The notes under the pieces were generated by a model. The model ran no database searches, was not told the origin of the DNA, and worked only from the letters and a program-made list of their open reading frames with translations. A program made the translations under genes and the position numbers. Source: Malurus cyaneus samueli (taxonomy: Eukaryota > Chordata > Aves > Passeriformes > Maluridae). From it: a stretch of 64,000 nt of DNA. The stretch's first letter is position 1; each line of letters starts with the position of its first letter. Positions 12,869-25,871 of the stretch are shown here, in pieces. The DNA lies in assembly GCA_009741485.1 (NCBI GenBank), contig CM019215.1, positions 78,859,149 to 78,923,148 on the forward strand, given 5' to 3'.

Positions 12869-14160
12869 AATTCTTGAAAAAGATTCTGATACTTTCCTCA
12901 TTAATTTCAGGCAGATGTAGATACAAGATTTTTTAGGGGAAGCTTCAGTGCTTGTGGTATTACCAAGGGGTGAAGCTTGTCTAAAAGCCATGCTCGTGTG
13001 AGACCTATACTACATCTACTCTCAATAAAGATTACTTCAGTTTGCAGAGGAGGAAAACAAAGAAAAAGAAGGAGGAGGGGAAGGGCTGTTAGGATCTTTA
13101 CATTCCTGCAGCATCACGGGGTGAGGGGCCAAAGTGATAGCAACCCAAATAGGAGCTGCTTATTGGCCTTAGAGATGGGGAAGGTCACAGAAAGAGCACT
13201 GGGGCTTCATGGACAATGTTTATGGCTCATGCTAACAATCTATTTCAGAAAAAAAAAAAAAATAAAAAAACCATAAATAGTTGAAAAATAAGCTTCTTAG
13301 GGAAGGTAGAATGCAATGACTGATGGAGAACTGTCCTGAGCTGCCAAACAGGATTTGGAAATGCTAATTGTTCAAAACCAGGCTGGAAGCCTCAGGGTTT
13401 TTTGGTTGTTTTTTTTCTAGTTTTTTTTTTTTTTTTTTAGAAATAGACAATGCTTCACGATAAAAATCTTTAAATAAAAATTACTGTCCACTTTTTAAAC
13501 TTACTCTGCTTGATAAATAAAATTTAGATTAAATGTCATAGATTGGGGTGATTCTGCTCTTGTGCCTGCTCCATTCAATTTTTTCTATGAGAGACATTCT
13601 GGAGAATTTTTAATTAATATGACTTTTCTGACTGGGGATGGATCCTTTGTGAGAGAATCAGGCTCATACTTGAAAAAGAATCTTTTTTCTATTGCCAGTC
13701 TACACGAAAACACTTTTGAAAAAATTAGATTCTCCAGAGACCTAGGAGGAAAAGTCTAGAAATAAGGACTGTAACATTAAATGACCTCTGTCATGTTCCA
13801 ATCTACAGTCACTAGGGAAGCAAAATAAGATTAAATCTTTGTTTACTGGTAAGTAAAATTAGACTTAGCTAAGAGCTTTTCTGATAAAACAGAGATATTT
13901 TTTCTTTTTCTATAAATATGATAAAAAAACCTAAATTTCTTTAAATTGAAGATCCTAAGTAGAGAGTCATAGCTGCTAATTTATTGATTCGGACTAGTTA
14001 GATGGTACACTGGAAGAGTTTATTTATTTTAATATTTTATAATAAATCTTACTAAAAATTGAAATTGTATTTTTATTAGCAAAACCAAGTAACTGAATAT
14101 TTCCCCTGCTTTGCGCCACTGACATGCAAAAATAAATATTCTTACTTTGTGGTTCAATCA

Positions 14161-14220
14161 CCAAAAAAAAAAACAAAAAAACAAAAAATCCCCACAAAAC
14201 AAAAAAAACACAACAACAAC

Positions 14221-14252
<32 letters not shown>

Positions 14253-14270
14253 CCAAAAAAAAAAAACCAC
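14161..14270. repeat. A-rich (AAAAC)n simple repeat
   Basis: About 110 bp consists of A runs and CAAAA or CAA units, including a regular (ACAAA) stretch at 14227-14250. On the minus strand it produces a spurious Phe, Cys and Val rich frame. It is low-complexity DNA with no coding meaning. Confidence 0.9.
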
Positions 14271-14562
14271 ACAATTTTTTAAGGCTTGCAATGAAAGACA
14301 GGACTGCTGCTCTTTAAGGCAATTCCCAAGCATCTGCTATTTCCCCTCTTTCACATGTTCGTGCTGTAGTAGTAGAGTCAGCAGAATGGAGTATGGGTGT
14401 TTCAGCTGTTCGAGTTCAGTTCAGCAAATTACCTTCTTTTTTTGACAAGGGAACCCAGGCCAAGACTCTGAGCTGAGAATGGGAGTTGCTTCAGGGTTAA
14501 CATATGTTGTGTTCTCCATAAGATGATAGTTGGTTACAAAGATACAGCAATATCTTTAACTA

Positions 14563-14565
<3 letters not shown>

Positions 14566-14599
<34 letters not shown>
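14566..14599. repeat. 34-base poly-A run
   Basis: An uninterrupted A run follows TTTAACTACTT. Such a run could be the tail of a retrocopied transcript, but I found no flanking target duplication and no recognisable parent gene in the preceding 300 bp. It may simply be a homopolymer. Confidence 0.85.
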
Positions 14600-14602
<3 letters not shown>

Positions 14603-16880
14603 ACCAATTTCTTCGTGAAAGATCATGTTTCTCTCAAAATTAGCTTTACCAGTTTAAGGTTACTTACTTTTCAGGTTAGCTCTTTTTGTTCTTCAGGTGT
14701 TGTCTGCTGCAAAGGAATCTGTAACTATCTAAAAATGTCATCTAAAAGAAGTCCTGCCTCCTCTGCTGATGCTGCTGCCCACCAAGTTTCCTTTAGCCAT
14801 ATGTCCTACCTCCTAGAAATGTGGTTATCTTTCCATGCTTCAGATGACAAATTAGCAGAAAGAATGTAAAAAATCATTTTATGGAACACTGGAAAACTTT
14901 TGAAGCTTTTTTATCAATGCCTCATCATTACTTTGCATTTCAATATTATGAGAAAGTAATTTATGGTTGATTTTAGAAGTATGCAAACAATTATTGATGT
15001 GTATATCTTCTATGAGAATTTAGGCACATATTAATGCAGTGGACATTTAATTCAAACATTTACAGTAGGAGGAAAGGGAGGAAATCAGGGCATTCTCAAC
15101 ATGATCTATTCAGGACTTAAAAGTGTATGGCAGTACTTTCACTCCACTGTAGCAGAAAGACTGAACCAGCAATAAATGCACAGTGCAAAAAGCTCAGAGA
15201 TTTTTCCACATGGTGTGATTATGGTGGGTCTGGAAATTCTGCTTAGTTGCTTATGTAGGCAACTAGAGCTAAAAGGAAGGCTTGCTGGTAGTAGTGTCAC
15301 TATTGAAAATTTATTAGATTTTTTCCTGCCTAGATTGTTCAGGTTTAATCATGACTTGAAAACAGCTGCTCATTACAGAGTAAAATAAAAAATTATTTGG
15401 TATTAAAGTTGCAAATCCATACTTGGAGTTTCATAGGTGTATTTTCATGAATAAAATAGGAAGAAGGTATTAAAAAATTTCTTCTGCCTGTACGGAACTA
15501 AATTGATTCAGAAAGTATTTCTGGGCATTTCTTACTACAACAGGTGCCCATCTCATAAATGGTTAGGGAAGGTATTTTTACATAAGAGAAAAATTACACT
15601 GAATTTTATGTATGCTGAAAATATTTTTTAATATATTTAACTTGTTGAAAATTTTAACATAAATTCATATTTTTCCTTGTATCTCTACCTACCTCAGGCT
15701 ATAAAATATAGGTCTTAGAAACAAGCTCATTTTAACAAATTTAAAAGAATATTTGGTAGTCATTGGTTTCCCAGTTGATTCCAGTGGGGAAAAAAAGGAT
15801 CAGGAAATACTCAGTAAACTTTCTTGATATATAATTGCACATCCTTAAGGAAAACTGAAAATCTTAATCCATTCATTCATTATAAAATCATAAGTTACAG
15901 GCAGCTCTGGGTCACTTTTAGCTTTAAATCTGATCATAGCATTCATAACTAAGCTTTAACTATCTAACAGAAATCCTAATCCAGTTGATATTACCATATA
16001 ACTACCCATACCAAGACATGATTCTTACAGTCTCTTACTGTTGACGAGGACTTAGCAATAATTTACAATTAAGTCTGTGAAGCCTTGAAAGGCTGCCTTT
16101 GTTACTTGTTTCTGTGTTCTAAAGGCAATATTAATTTGGTATTGCAAGCACGGGGAGCTTGTATTAGGGCCATTAACTTGCTGTTTGTGTAGAAGCAAGT
16201 ATTGGGAATGCACTTTAATATCTTGGTTTGTGACTTGCAGCCAAATAGCAGGTGCAATAGTCATCTCAGGCTCTTCCCTCTTTACACTGAAATAAGCTCC
16301 TTCTTGAATTCCCTGTAATTTCCTTCTCAGCTTGATCTTTTAGTCTCCATTTGCAGACTGCCAGTTTCTGTGGCTGTGATGCAAGTTACTAAATGTGTTT
16401 TACCAGATTAAGAAATTTGTCCTGCTTGACTCTGAACACAGCTTTCTCATAATGTGAATTTTAAGCTTTGGTACCAATCCAAAGGGCAAAATCTCTTTTA
16501 TCCAAAGTTAAACTGGTCTTTCCATGATATTGAAACTTGATGATACTTTCTGGTTTATAATGCAACTGATATTTAATTAAATTCTCCAATGTACTGTTTA
16601 ACAACAACACATTTTCTTTGTCCTATTTTTCAAACCCCTCCCCTGCACTTGGGATCTGAAGGGATAGAGAGATGGTTTAGAGTGCTGTCTGGGTCTCAGC
16701 AAGCAAGGGTGGACAATAAAACCCTTAACAAAGTAGCTGTTTAAACAAGGTAGGATAAAAAGAGGAAAACAAATACCAATAAAATCTTAGACCACTTCAG
16801 ATGCTTGGCACTCTGAGCATATACAGCACCTGACAAACCACTGATGCCTCTCCCAACAGTGTAATGCACATATCCTGTCT

Positions 16881-17660
16881 ATGGTAAATTCTCTTCCATT
16901 TTGGCCACTTGAGTTGTTATATGGTGTTTTCTTAGAGGAGCCAGGTCTATTCAGCAGTGGTACCATCCAATCAAATGGATGTTTGCATCCAAGGAGCTTC
17001 CTGCTTCACACCTTGGACAGAGGTAAGACTGCACATCGGGAACTTGTGGGTGTTGAGTGGGTGAGAGCTCTCTGCAGGCTCCTCACCTGCAACCAACCAG
17101 GTGAGTGTGTCCTGTGGCCAAGAATTTGTGCAGCACTCCACAGCCTGAGGCCACACGGAGCAGGTGGCCCAGCCCAGCTCAGGTGTGTGCTCAGGTCAGC
17201 TGCAGTGTGGGCCACCAACTCCTTGAGGCACAACAGCCCCTGGAGACAGCCACCTTATTGCACCCTTTGATCCAACTTTGCTGTTCCCAAACATATTCCA
17301 AGTTTTCATTAGGAAGCTTTTCAGCTAATAGAGGGATTCCTGACAGGCTGGGATATTCCCTCTGTTGCACCACTCACCAGAAGCTGGCATGGGGTGCACC
17401 ATCATGCTCCCCTGCAGCAGCTGCTCGTGCTGTGGTTTCTGAGGCCTGAATGAGCCCCAGGATGGAAGACATGGACTGTTCAAGGTCACCAGCTCCTCAA
17501 TACAATGTCTTCTGCAAGGCTCCTGATACAGCTTCTGAGAAGAAAGCTCTTTTGTAGCATTTCCTCCCATGCTGTAATCTCTGGTAACTAGATTTGTACT
17601 CAGAATATGAGGGTTGAAGTCATCCAGTAAGGAAAGTATGTCCTTATAAGGGAACAATTA
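16881..17660. other. GC-richer island with overlapping open frames on both strands, unassigned
   Basis: About 780 bp is clearly richer in G and C than its surroundings and holds several overlapping open frames: plus-strand 16881-17270 (129 codons) and 17105-17449, and minus-strand 17325-17657 (110 codons) and 17191-17373. No frame stays open over the whole island, and none shows a domain I know. One minus-strand frame contains the protein-like string SMSSILGLIQASETTA but is broken by stops. An old pseudogene, an untranslated exon of a non-coding transcript, a decayed repeat not recognisable by eye, or local GC drift are all possible. Confidence 0.25.
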
Positions 17661-20600
17661 CTGGAATGTCCACAACCATATAAAGGATGAAAAGGCAGGG
17701 TTATCTGACAAAAAAAAGAATTAGGTAGAGCCAGCAAAATATTTCCGTGAAATGTTCTTCTGTTGGAAAATCTTGCTTCAACAAAATAAATACAGGAACA
17801 GTTGCAGGAATGTGGGAATGTGTCAACTGCAGTGACATTATTCCTATGGCAGGGAAAGAAAGCAAAACGGTAAATTTGAAGCAGTCTGTTTCTACTTGTT
17901 TTGCTTGAAGTACATAGATTTCTCAAGGTTGAGAATACTTTCAAAATATTCCTTTGAATATCTAAAGATGAATCTGTAGTATTGTCAGAAATGAAGGGTA
18001 ACTGTATATAAACTGATCTTAAATTGCCATTTTAAAGTGAGTTCAATTTTTTTCTGTTATGTTCTATTTTTTTTTTTAGGAGAATTGAGCAGGCACAGAT
18101 GTTGGTGAGACATGGAACTGTGTTAGGTGATGAACAACGTCAGAAAGTCAGTGCTTTTGGTTAAGTTCATATGCCTTAGCCAAGACTTGTCATACTTCCT
18201 CCTAGACCTGTAAAACAGGCCAAAAATCCTAGAAGAGCAGGCTCAGAAGAGCCTTTCAAAACACGATATTAAAAACCAAATTTTACTTATGGAAAGTAAA
18301 TTGTAAAAAGTAAAGCAGTGGCCTAGCGGGAAATAAAAGGGGAAGAAAATAGATAAGCCCAGAACTTGATGTATCAGCTGAAAACCAGCAGAGATCTGCT
18401 GACATATAACAAATTAGGTAAAGATCTCAAGAAGCTGGGAAATTATTAGCCTTGATAAGGAGCACTAATGTTAGTGGATTGCTTGCTTCATAGGATAAAT
18501 GTATGGATGTTTTAGTCATGGGATTTACATACAAAAAAGATGTAAAATGAAAATTAAACTCATGAAAATTCCATAGAGAAAATGAAAGGAAATATCTGTA
18601 AAAGAGATGTCTTTTTATGATACTCTAAAAGACAGACCTTCTCAAATTAGGCAAAGGACTGCTTGAGAGGAAATCAAGTTGCTTTGATGGAAGGTGACAG
18701 AGCTGTTAAAATGTATCGTCTCTCACAGATGTGTAATACTGATGGCAAGTTCAACCTATACTTCAGTTTTCAGTATGCCAAGGAAGGCACTCAGCAGTTG
18801 TCATAGAAAGTCGAGAGTGTAGGTATTTTCAGCAGGATGATAGAGCTGACACACCAGCATAATGCTAAAAAGAATGCAACCCCTAGCCATAATCTCTAGA
18901 GATTGTTAACACCAATAGTCTTAGTGCTGTTGGAGTAGTTTTTGAAATCCCTCACAGAATTGAAACACACATTTCAAGATTCCTGCAAAAGCAAGTTATT
19001 ATTTTTTTCATTAGTCAACAAGAGAGCTGTAGTGGATTACTATGAAGATGACATTTTAAAGGGAGTTCAGAGAAAAGTGTAAATGAGCAGGAGGCCAGAT
19101 AAAATGGAAAAAAGATTAAAAGAGGAAACTATAAACATGTTCAGGCATCCACAAGAGACTCTGTGCTTGCATCCTGAAAAAACAATTTTGTCTAAAAGCT
19201 GCTGTTACAATCATGTAAAGGAAAGGATTAGTGTACACCTGATCAATGACCCTTTCAAGTACTTGTTTTTATATCTTGATTTTCTTTTAACCCTTTTGAT
19301 TTATCTATGGATTTGTGACCCAAAAGGAGCCTTTTGAATGCTTTCTCTTTTCTTGATATCTTTCTGTAGGGCCTTAAATAGAAAATACTCTGAGGAGAAC
19401 TCTGGGAGGTATGTCCAACAATAATGGTAATACTGTAAACCTGCTTGAGGAGCCGACCTTTCCCTCTTCACTGTCAACTACAACCTTTTCATTAATGTTC
19501 AACATTAATTTAAAGTATGCAGTTATGCATAGGTGTAGAGAGCTTCTAATAAATATTTCTATATCAAATATTGATGCTGCATGTGTGAGTACAAAAAACA
19601 GATGCAAAATGAAGCTTTAAAACTGTCTGCACTTCTGCAGTACAAGCAGCATGGGAAAAAAATTACTTATCAGCTTTCTAACATCCCACTAAGTAGCCCC
19701 AACAAGAGGTATCAAGGGTTTTGGAAGGAATGTACAGTCATAAAGGATTCTCAATGGAGAGTCCAAGTAATGTTTCACACCACTTAGAGCCTTGAAAAAG
19801 CCTGCATAGCATGGAAGAGCTTTCTGAACTGCTGAAGTTCTGTTGTCAAGTGAGAAGCAGATTAGACTGATTAAAAGGTGCAAGTGTGTCTTCAAATTTT
19901 GCCAGCTCTTTTTTCTTTATGCATCTTCAGTTCCAATCAAGCTAGTAGAGAACGTTCCTTGCATGTATTTTGAATTTAACATGCATCCAGTATTATATTC
20001 GAGGCAACTATTCACAGAAAGTCTCTGTGGCCTTGCATTCCAAGATCCAGTGGCACACATTGCCTTTCCCATAAATACCATTATTAAAAAGGGTCATAAA
20101 TGTTTAGTTACAGATTCTATTAATAATAATATTATGCATAAAATATATAATTGCGTAAAAAGTTTCGGTTGTAATTTTATAGTTCTTTCTTTTTGTCAGC
20201 ACAAATGAAAAACAATAACATCTTCCTTCACTTATTATTCACTTTCACTTTTGCACTCCAGGTCAGAACCTTAATTCCTTTACCAATACCAATGTGAAGA
20301 TAAAATATCTAGAAAAATGGAGGGCATTCAGCCATTTTTTTTCCTTTTTAAAATTCGTTTAAATTAAATGTAAAAATCCATAAACTATCTAAAAATATCA
20401 TGATTTTTCAAGCAGATTTTTCACTCCTCCATAGAAGACTTTTTTTTGCTAATTGTTTGTAACAAAGTGATTTTTACTGAACTCCACCATGATTTTTATT
20501 TTAAGACCCACTCAGTTCGTAAGTTATACATGTTTCTTACCTTTGAAAAATCGATGTAAACATATCAGCTCAGGCAGGTTGTTATCAATGTTTCACAGAA

Positions 20601-22495
20601 CATAAAATGAACCTAAAAGATAACCTTCCAAAACTCAGTGGAAAAGACACACTTTTGAATTTGCCTGTCAGTCTGTCTCAGAGGAGACAAAGCTGGGAAA
20701 AATGTCTTTAAATGTGATGGTCTCCTATGATCTGTTTCTAAAATTGTGTTTCCCATTGGATAGATCTTTTATCAGAACAAGAGAAAGCTTTATGCTGTCT
20801 TGCCTGACAGTGAAGCACATACTTTATACAGCTTGCTGCAAGGGTTATCTCATTTAAGCTACTCTGTGATCAGCAACCTGTTTCTCCCACGGGGCTTTTC
20901 AAATGTGGCTGGTACCCAAACATAAGAGGGGAAAATAAAGCATTTGAAGCTACTTTTTTTGACACTTTTCTGCATCGCTTCCATCTCTCTTATCTATCTT
21001 GTATGTGAGGATCATAATTTCAAAACCACACAGACTGCAGAAGAGGCCAGTCTGTGGTTCAGCACATTCATGTCTGTGGTACGTTTTGTACATAGATACC
21101 TTCACTGCACATCCAAGGTGAAGGAAGAAAAAGATGCTTTAGGATAACATTATTCAGAATGTTGCACACCAAAGGAAGTCAAACTGTAAAAAATCTTTCA
21201 AATTGTGTAGGAAATAGGTCCCTGTTCTGTCTCCTAGGAAGCTTCCTTTATATAATATTGAATAATAAGAAGGTTGTTTGTAATTTTAACCCATCAGAAG
21301 ACAGCTGGAAATTAATTGAAAATAAAACAAACAAACAAACAAACAAACAAACAAAAAAAAGAAACAAAAAAAAACCAGAAATAAGATTTTCATTTGTTGT
21401 TAGACCACTTTTGGAGGAATAGATTTGGCTTATTTAATCTGAAAATTGAGGTACAAGATAAAGGTTAGAAGGGTTTGTTGCACGTCTTGGTGGGAATAAT
21501 AGGAACAGGGTTATGCCACATTTATCTCTGTAATATTAGTGATATAGAAAGCACAGCCTTCAGATCCTTCAGGAGACTCTGATCTAGAGGTGTTACATGG
21601 TGACTTCAAAAAAACTATTGGTATTTTCTTGGCTGCACTGAAATAAAAATTACATCCATCAGCAATAAGCAACAGAATTCAGAGATTTTCTTTTGCAAGG
21701 AAAGGTACTTTATTGATTTCATCCTCTTTTCAGTCACTGTGTCAGACATAACCTGTATGTCTCTGACTTCATGGCACCTAATCATCTGTGCATAGCATCA
21801 GGAAAATTTGAAGTATCTACAAGCACTCTTTTGCATTCAAAGAGAGTCTCTTCCAAGGCTTTGGAGGGGGAGCTGAAGGAGAGACTACTCTGAGGATGAA
21901 TTTAGTGAGGAATGATGTGGGAAATCAGTGCTTGAGAGCCAAGCTGAGCTGGATGCATTTAGGTAATGTGCCCTCATGGAACTGAATCTGAAACTAATGT
22001 TGACAGAAATAACAAGCTTTAACCGATGATGATCAATCCTGAATAATGGCTGTATAATAATAAGAAGTCTGTGGAGTGCCAAATAATATGAGATAATTTA
22101 CAATCTTCTGAAAACTTGAGAGAGTCTGAAATGAGTGAGAAATACTCACATGTTAACATCAGCTTGAGGCTTTCATCCCAACTGACCTGCCTTTAGTGCT
22201 TCAAAGCCACCTGTGCTGTGCACTACAGGAATGCATTGTCGGATCTTTTGGACATGTTTGATATTCACAGCACTTTTCAGAGTCTAGACAGAGGGTATGG
22301 GAAGCTTTGTAATGTACCAGTTGATGCACTGGATAAATATCTCCACAGTTCTTATTGTGAGTATGAAACACATTTCTTTACCATTACAGGCAAAAAATAA
22401 CTGAAAATAAGCCTAAATCAAGAGAACTGGAGAGTTTTGTCAAAATATTGCCTATTTCATTGGCATGATTTTTAACAGTGCACAAATACATGAGT
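17661..22495. other. AT-rich non-coding DNA, no gene seen
   Basis: There is no coherent gene structure and no recognisable transposon. The frame at 19843-20208 (121 codons, plus) is rich in Phe, Cys, Ile and Asn as expected for chance translation of AT-rich DNA and shows no motif. The only notable repeat is the (AAAC)n run at 21324-21375. Confidence 0.65.
21324..21375. repeat. (AAAC)n microsatellite followed by A-rich DNA
   Basis: Seven or so regular AAAC units (21324-21353) are followed by an A-rich segment. Its regularity suggests a polymorphic microsatellite. Confidence 0.9.
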
Positions 22496-23180
22496 TTCCT
22501 CTCCTCTCCTCTCCTCTCCTCTCCTCTTCCTCTCCTTCTCTTCCTCCTCTCCTCTCCTCTCCTCTTCTCCTCTCCTCTCTTCCTCTCCTCTCCTCTCCTC
22601 TCTCCTCTCCTCTCCTCTCCTCTCCTCTCCTCTCCTCTCCTTCTCCTCTCCTCTCCTCTCCTCTCCTCTCCTCTCCTCTCTTCTCCCTCTTCCTCTCCCT
22701 CCTCTCCTCTCCTCTCCTCTCCTCTCTCCCTCTCCTCTTCCTCTCCTCTCTCTCCTCTCCTTCCTCTCCTCTCCTCTCCTCTCCTCTCTCCTCTCTCTCC
22801 TCTCCTCTCCTCTTCCTCTCCTCTCCTCTCCTCTCCTCTCCTCTCCTCTCTCTCCTCTCCTCTCCTCTCTCTCCTCTCCTCTCCTCTCCTCTCCTCCTCC
22901 TCTCCTCTTCCTTCCTCTCCTCTCCTCTCCTCTCCTCTCCTCTCCTCTCCTCTCTCTCTCTCCTCTCCTCTCCTCTCCTCTCCTCTCTCTCCTCTCCTCT
23001 CCTCTCCTTTCCTCCTTCCTTCCTTCCTTCTCCTCTCCCTCCCCTCCCCTCCCCTCCCCTCCCCCTCCCCTCCCCTCCTCCCCTCCCCCCTCCCCCCTCC
23101 CCTCCCTCCCCTCTCCCTCCCCTCCCCTCCCTCCCCTCCCTCCTCCCTCCCCTCCTCTTCCTCTCCCTTCTCTCCTTCTC
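22496..23180. repeat. Polypyrimidine tract, (CTCCT)n grading into (CCCCT)n
   Basis: About 685 bp of the plus strand contains only C and T. The left four fifths is built on a CTCCT pentamer with frequent CTCTC, CTT and CCT interruptions. From about 23036 the unit shifts to CCCCT and CCCT. All three frames of each strand are nearly stop-free, which explains open frames of 240-270 codons here; these are artefacts with Ser/Pro/Leu or Arg/Glu/Gly composition. Homopurine-homopyrimidine mirror DNA of this kind can form intramolecular triplexes. The G-rich complement of 23036-23155 has many runs of three or more G separated by single A, a G-quadruplex pattern. The exact length may be unreliable in an assembly. 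Confidence 0.95.
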
Positions 23181-25269
23181 CATACGAAAATCTCACAGTT
23201 TTCTGCTAAATTTATTTTTTATTGATGCAGCACAAAGTTATCAGATTTAAGTACCCATTAGGTACTAGAATTTGGAACCAGCTATGACATAAAAGAAAGT
23301 ATCAGAGTCTCAATTTTCTTCTCAATGCTTGTGCTTCTGGCCTTCCCATGTGAGCTGTTAGTATGATGAATAAACACACACTGAATTGGTTCAAAAGGGT
23401 GGAACTATAGATTTCTCCTGATGTTTCCTTTATTCTTTGCAAAAGAGGCTTCATTGTTTCTGTATATTTTGGTTGTTACAGCTGTGATGTTGCAAAAGCA
23501 AAACAAAGTGCCATACAATAAAATGCTTGTGCAGATATATAATGCAAAAATAGGAAGCAGAAAAGATAAATGTGATGCAAATTGAAGGTTTATCTTGTTG
23601 ACTGTGAGGCATATTAATGTGGAGGGAAATTCTTCCATAAATTGTGGAGTTACAATGACTTGTTGGAAATATGTTCTCATCAAAACAACAACTTAATATT
23701 TAAAGATTAAACGCTGTTACAGTTCCATAGTTGTTCTGCCCTGGAACTGGATCTGGAGTATTACTACTTGGTTATATCCATCACTCCCCATATGATGTTG
23801 TATTAAACATTTTAGTCAATTAAGCAATGAACTTTAACAGCAAATAAAGTGCCAAAAAGAATCCTAATGTTTGATCTAGTGCCTTATATGGGTTTGTCCT
23901 TTTCACCACTATTTTTATAACCTTTACAAACTTTTCCACAGATAGACATTATGTGCCTGTTATTTTGGCTCATTACGTATTGTTGAGTGTTGGAAGCAAG
24001 AACAATGTAGAATCTAGTATTTTTGGGTATATTAGTATCTATAGTTTCAGTTCTTAAATGTCTCATTCAGTCTTTGTTTCTATTCATCCAGGGTCAAGTG
24101 ACCCAGCTTGATTATAGTATTTAAACAGGAGTTTTATTCAGATGCTGTTGGACATTATAAGAAACAAAAGCATTTTAAAAATACATATTACCGTTTACAA
24201 AACAGCATGCAAAAATGAGCATCAGTGAGGAAAAAGATTTCCAAAAAGGTGTTATGTTCAGTCATACTAAGTAAATTTAATTTACATCTAACAGAGTAAT
24301 TTACTATTACTGCAAATGAGAAATCCTGCGAATCGGAGTGCAAAAGCAAAAATATTACTGCTATGGCTACTTAATAAGTGCACAGCTTGTGTTCCAATTA
24401 AGAGTGACATTACTGTGCAAAACTTTGCTATCATAAATAATAGCCTCCCGAGAGTGTCTAATAAGCACTAGAATAACAACTGAAATAATGTCCTAACTTC
24501 TGCACCTTCTTGATAAAATTCTTTCCTTTCACGACTTAGACTTATTTCTGTTTTTCTGACTTTTTAATTTTACTTTGAACACAAAAGTAATTCCTGAAAC
24601 ACAGGTAAGGCAATACACTAGGGAGCAGAGAATAATCTAATACTTCTCTTTAACTTGCTTTGCAAAGTTGCAGTTAGAATGGAATTTATCCCTGTGCCAG
24701 AAAATCAAACAACGTGTGTGTCACTTAAGTTTAGCTTATCCTGACAAGAGTTACAGGGTACATAAGTCTTACTCAGGGCTCGTTTTCCCTTTGAGTCTGC
24801 AGCCTTGGAAAAATTGTTTTCACTTTGCAGATTCCATGTAGTCTGATTATCTTCAGGCTGCACAGCCAGCAGCAAGAGAAGGTCTCTGGGTCCATGTGAA
24901 TGTACTGTGAAGAGAGATGTTGGCTGCAATCTTATGTAACATAAAAACACCATTCCTGCACAGGGTGACATTTTTCCTGCAAGTAGACAGAGATGACAAA
25001 GTCCTGCATTGGGACCCACAGCACTGGGGAGTGGTTTGAATGGCAGATAGGAAGAAAGCTTACACTTAATTTCATGTATCTTGTGGCAGTTTCCTGTGCT
25101 TGTTTGGATTGAGCTGGAGGGAGATGGGACTGTGGGCAGGGACTGGAAGCCTGGTTTTAGTATTGGAAATGATACCAGTTTAATTTTTTTATATGACTTT
25201 TGTCAGGCGTTGTGTTCACCTTTGCCTCAGGGGAAAGAAGTTTTGAGTTTCTTTCCAGAGCATTGTTCC
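23181..25269. other. AT-rich non-coding DNA, no gene seen
   Basis: I see no gene, RNA or recognisable transposon. Open frames are short and compositionally unremarkable. Confidence 0.65.
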
Positions 25270-25840
25270 ACCAGGTGAGATCTGATGAACTCAACATCTC
25301 AAAAGACTGGGAATACCCAGAAGAACCTCAGTGGCCACTAAGGGAACATCAGCTCAAAATCTCACCCCTGGAGTGGTCGGATTCACCTGATCTGGGAAAA
25401 GAGAATGACCTAATTAGCATCTAGAAGAAATGAAGAAATCTGGATCCAATAGGAAACCAAATACTAAGAACAACGTAACTTGGGACCAATGAACTTTGAA
25501 CCGATGAACTTCTATGGGTTTTGACAGTTTAAAGTTTGGGAAAAATCTAGTAAAATTCACCTGCCATGGAATTATTTTCATGCTATGTGTGAATAAAATT
25601 ATTTCTGTTGCACGTCCTGGCCAGAACAACATCCTGGCCAGAATAAAGTAATGCCTGGTTCCCCATCATTATAATTTTGTTGGAGGGTAGTTTTTCCTGC
25701 AGTTTCAGTGATGTTAGGAGAGACCAATAGAAACACGAAACAGCCTTCCCATTCACCCCAACAATGCGTAGCAATCAATGTATGGCTTGGAAGGGTATAA
25801 ATAATAAAAGGTTAAGTACTGTGTGCTTGTATTATATCCT
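25270..25840 (+). mobile_element. Possible old LTR or promoter-bearing repeat
   Basis: This stretch combines LTR-like signals but has no confirmed ends. There are two AATAAA polyadenylation signals (25592 and 25642) flanking an 11-bp direct repeat (TCCTGGCCAGA at 25615 and 25632). Further right are CCAAT-like sequences and a TATAAATA box at 25796-25803. The left part resembles retroviral U3 or R sequence in style. I found no TG...CA termini or target duplication, and the order (polyadenylation signals before the TATA box) is not that of one intact LTR, so it may be two fragments or chance. No comparison sequence was available. Confidence 0.25.
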
Positions 25841-25871
25841 GTCCTTGCCGTATTTGTTTACAGTTTAATAT

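Larger units (their letters stand above)
12869..16880. other. Non-coding DNA with A/T simple repeats, no gene seen
   Basis: Apart from the simple repeats listed separately, I see no recognisable gene or transposon. The open frames at 12977-13276 and 14149-14445 owe their length partly to A-rich repeat sequence and have no domain features. An 18-base T run lies at about 13421-13438. Confidence 0.65.

Noticed and set aside
14024..14272. Minus-strand Phe/Cys-rich frame
   Set aside because: It comes from translating the A-rich AAAAC repeat.
22384..23250. Open frames of 243-270 codons on both strands in the pyrimidine tract
   Set aside because: They exist only because CTCCT-type repeats contain no stop codons. 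The translations are Arg/Glu/Gly or Ser/Pro/Leu repeats with no gene context.
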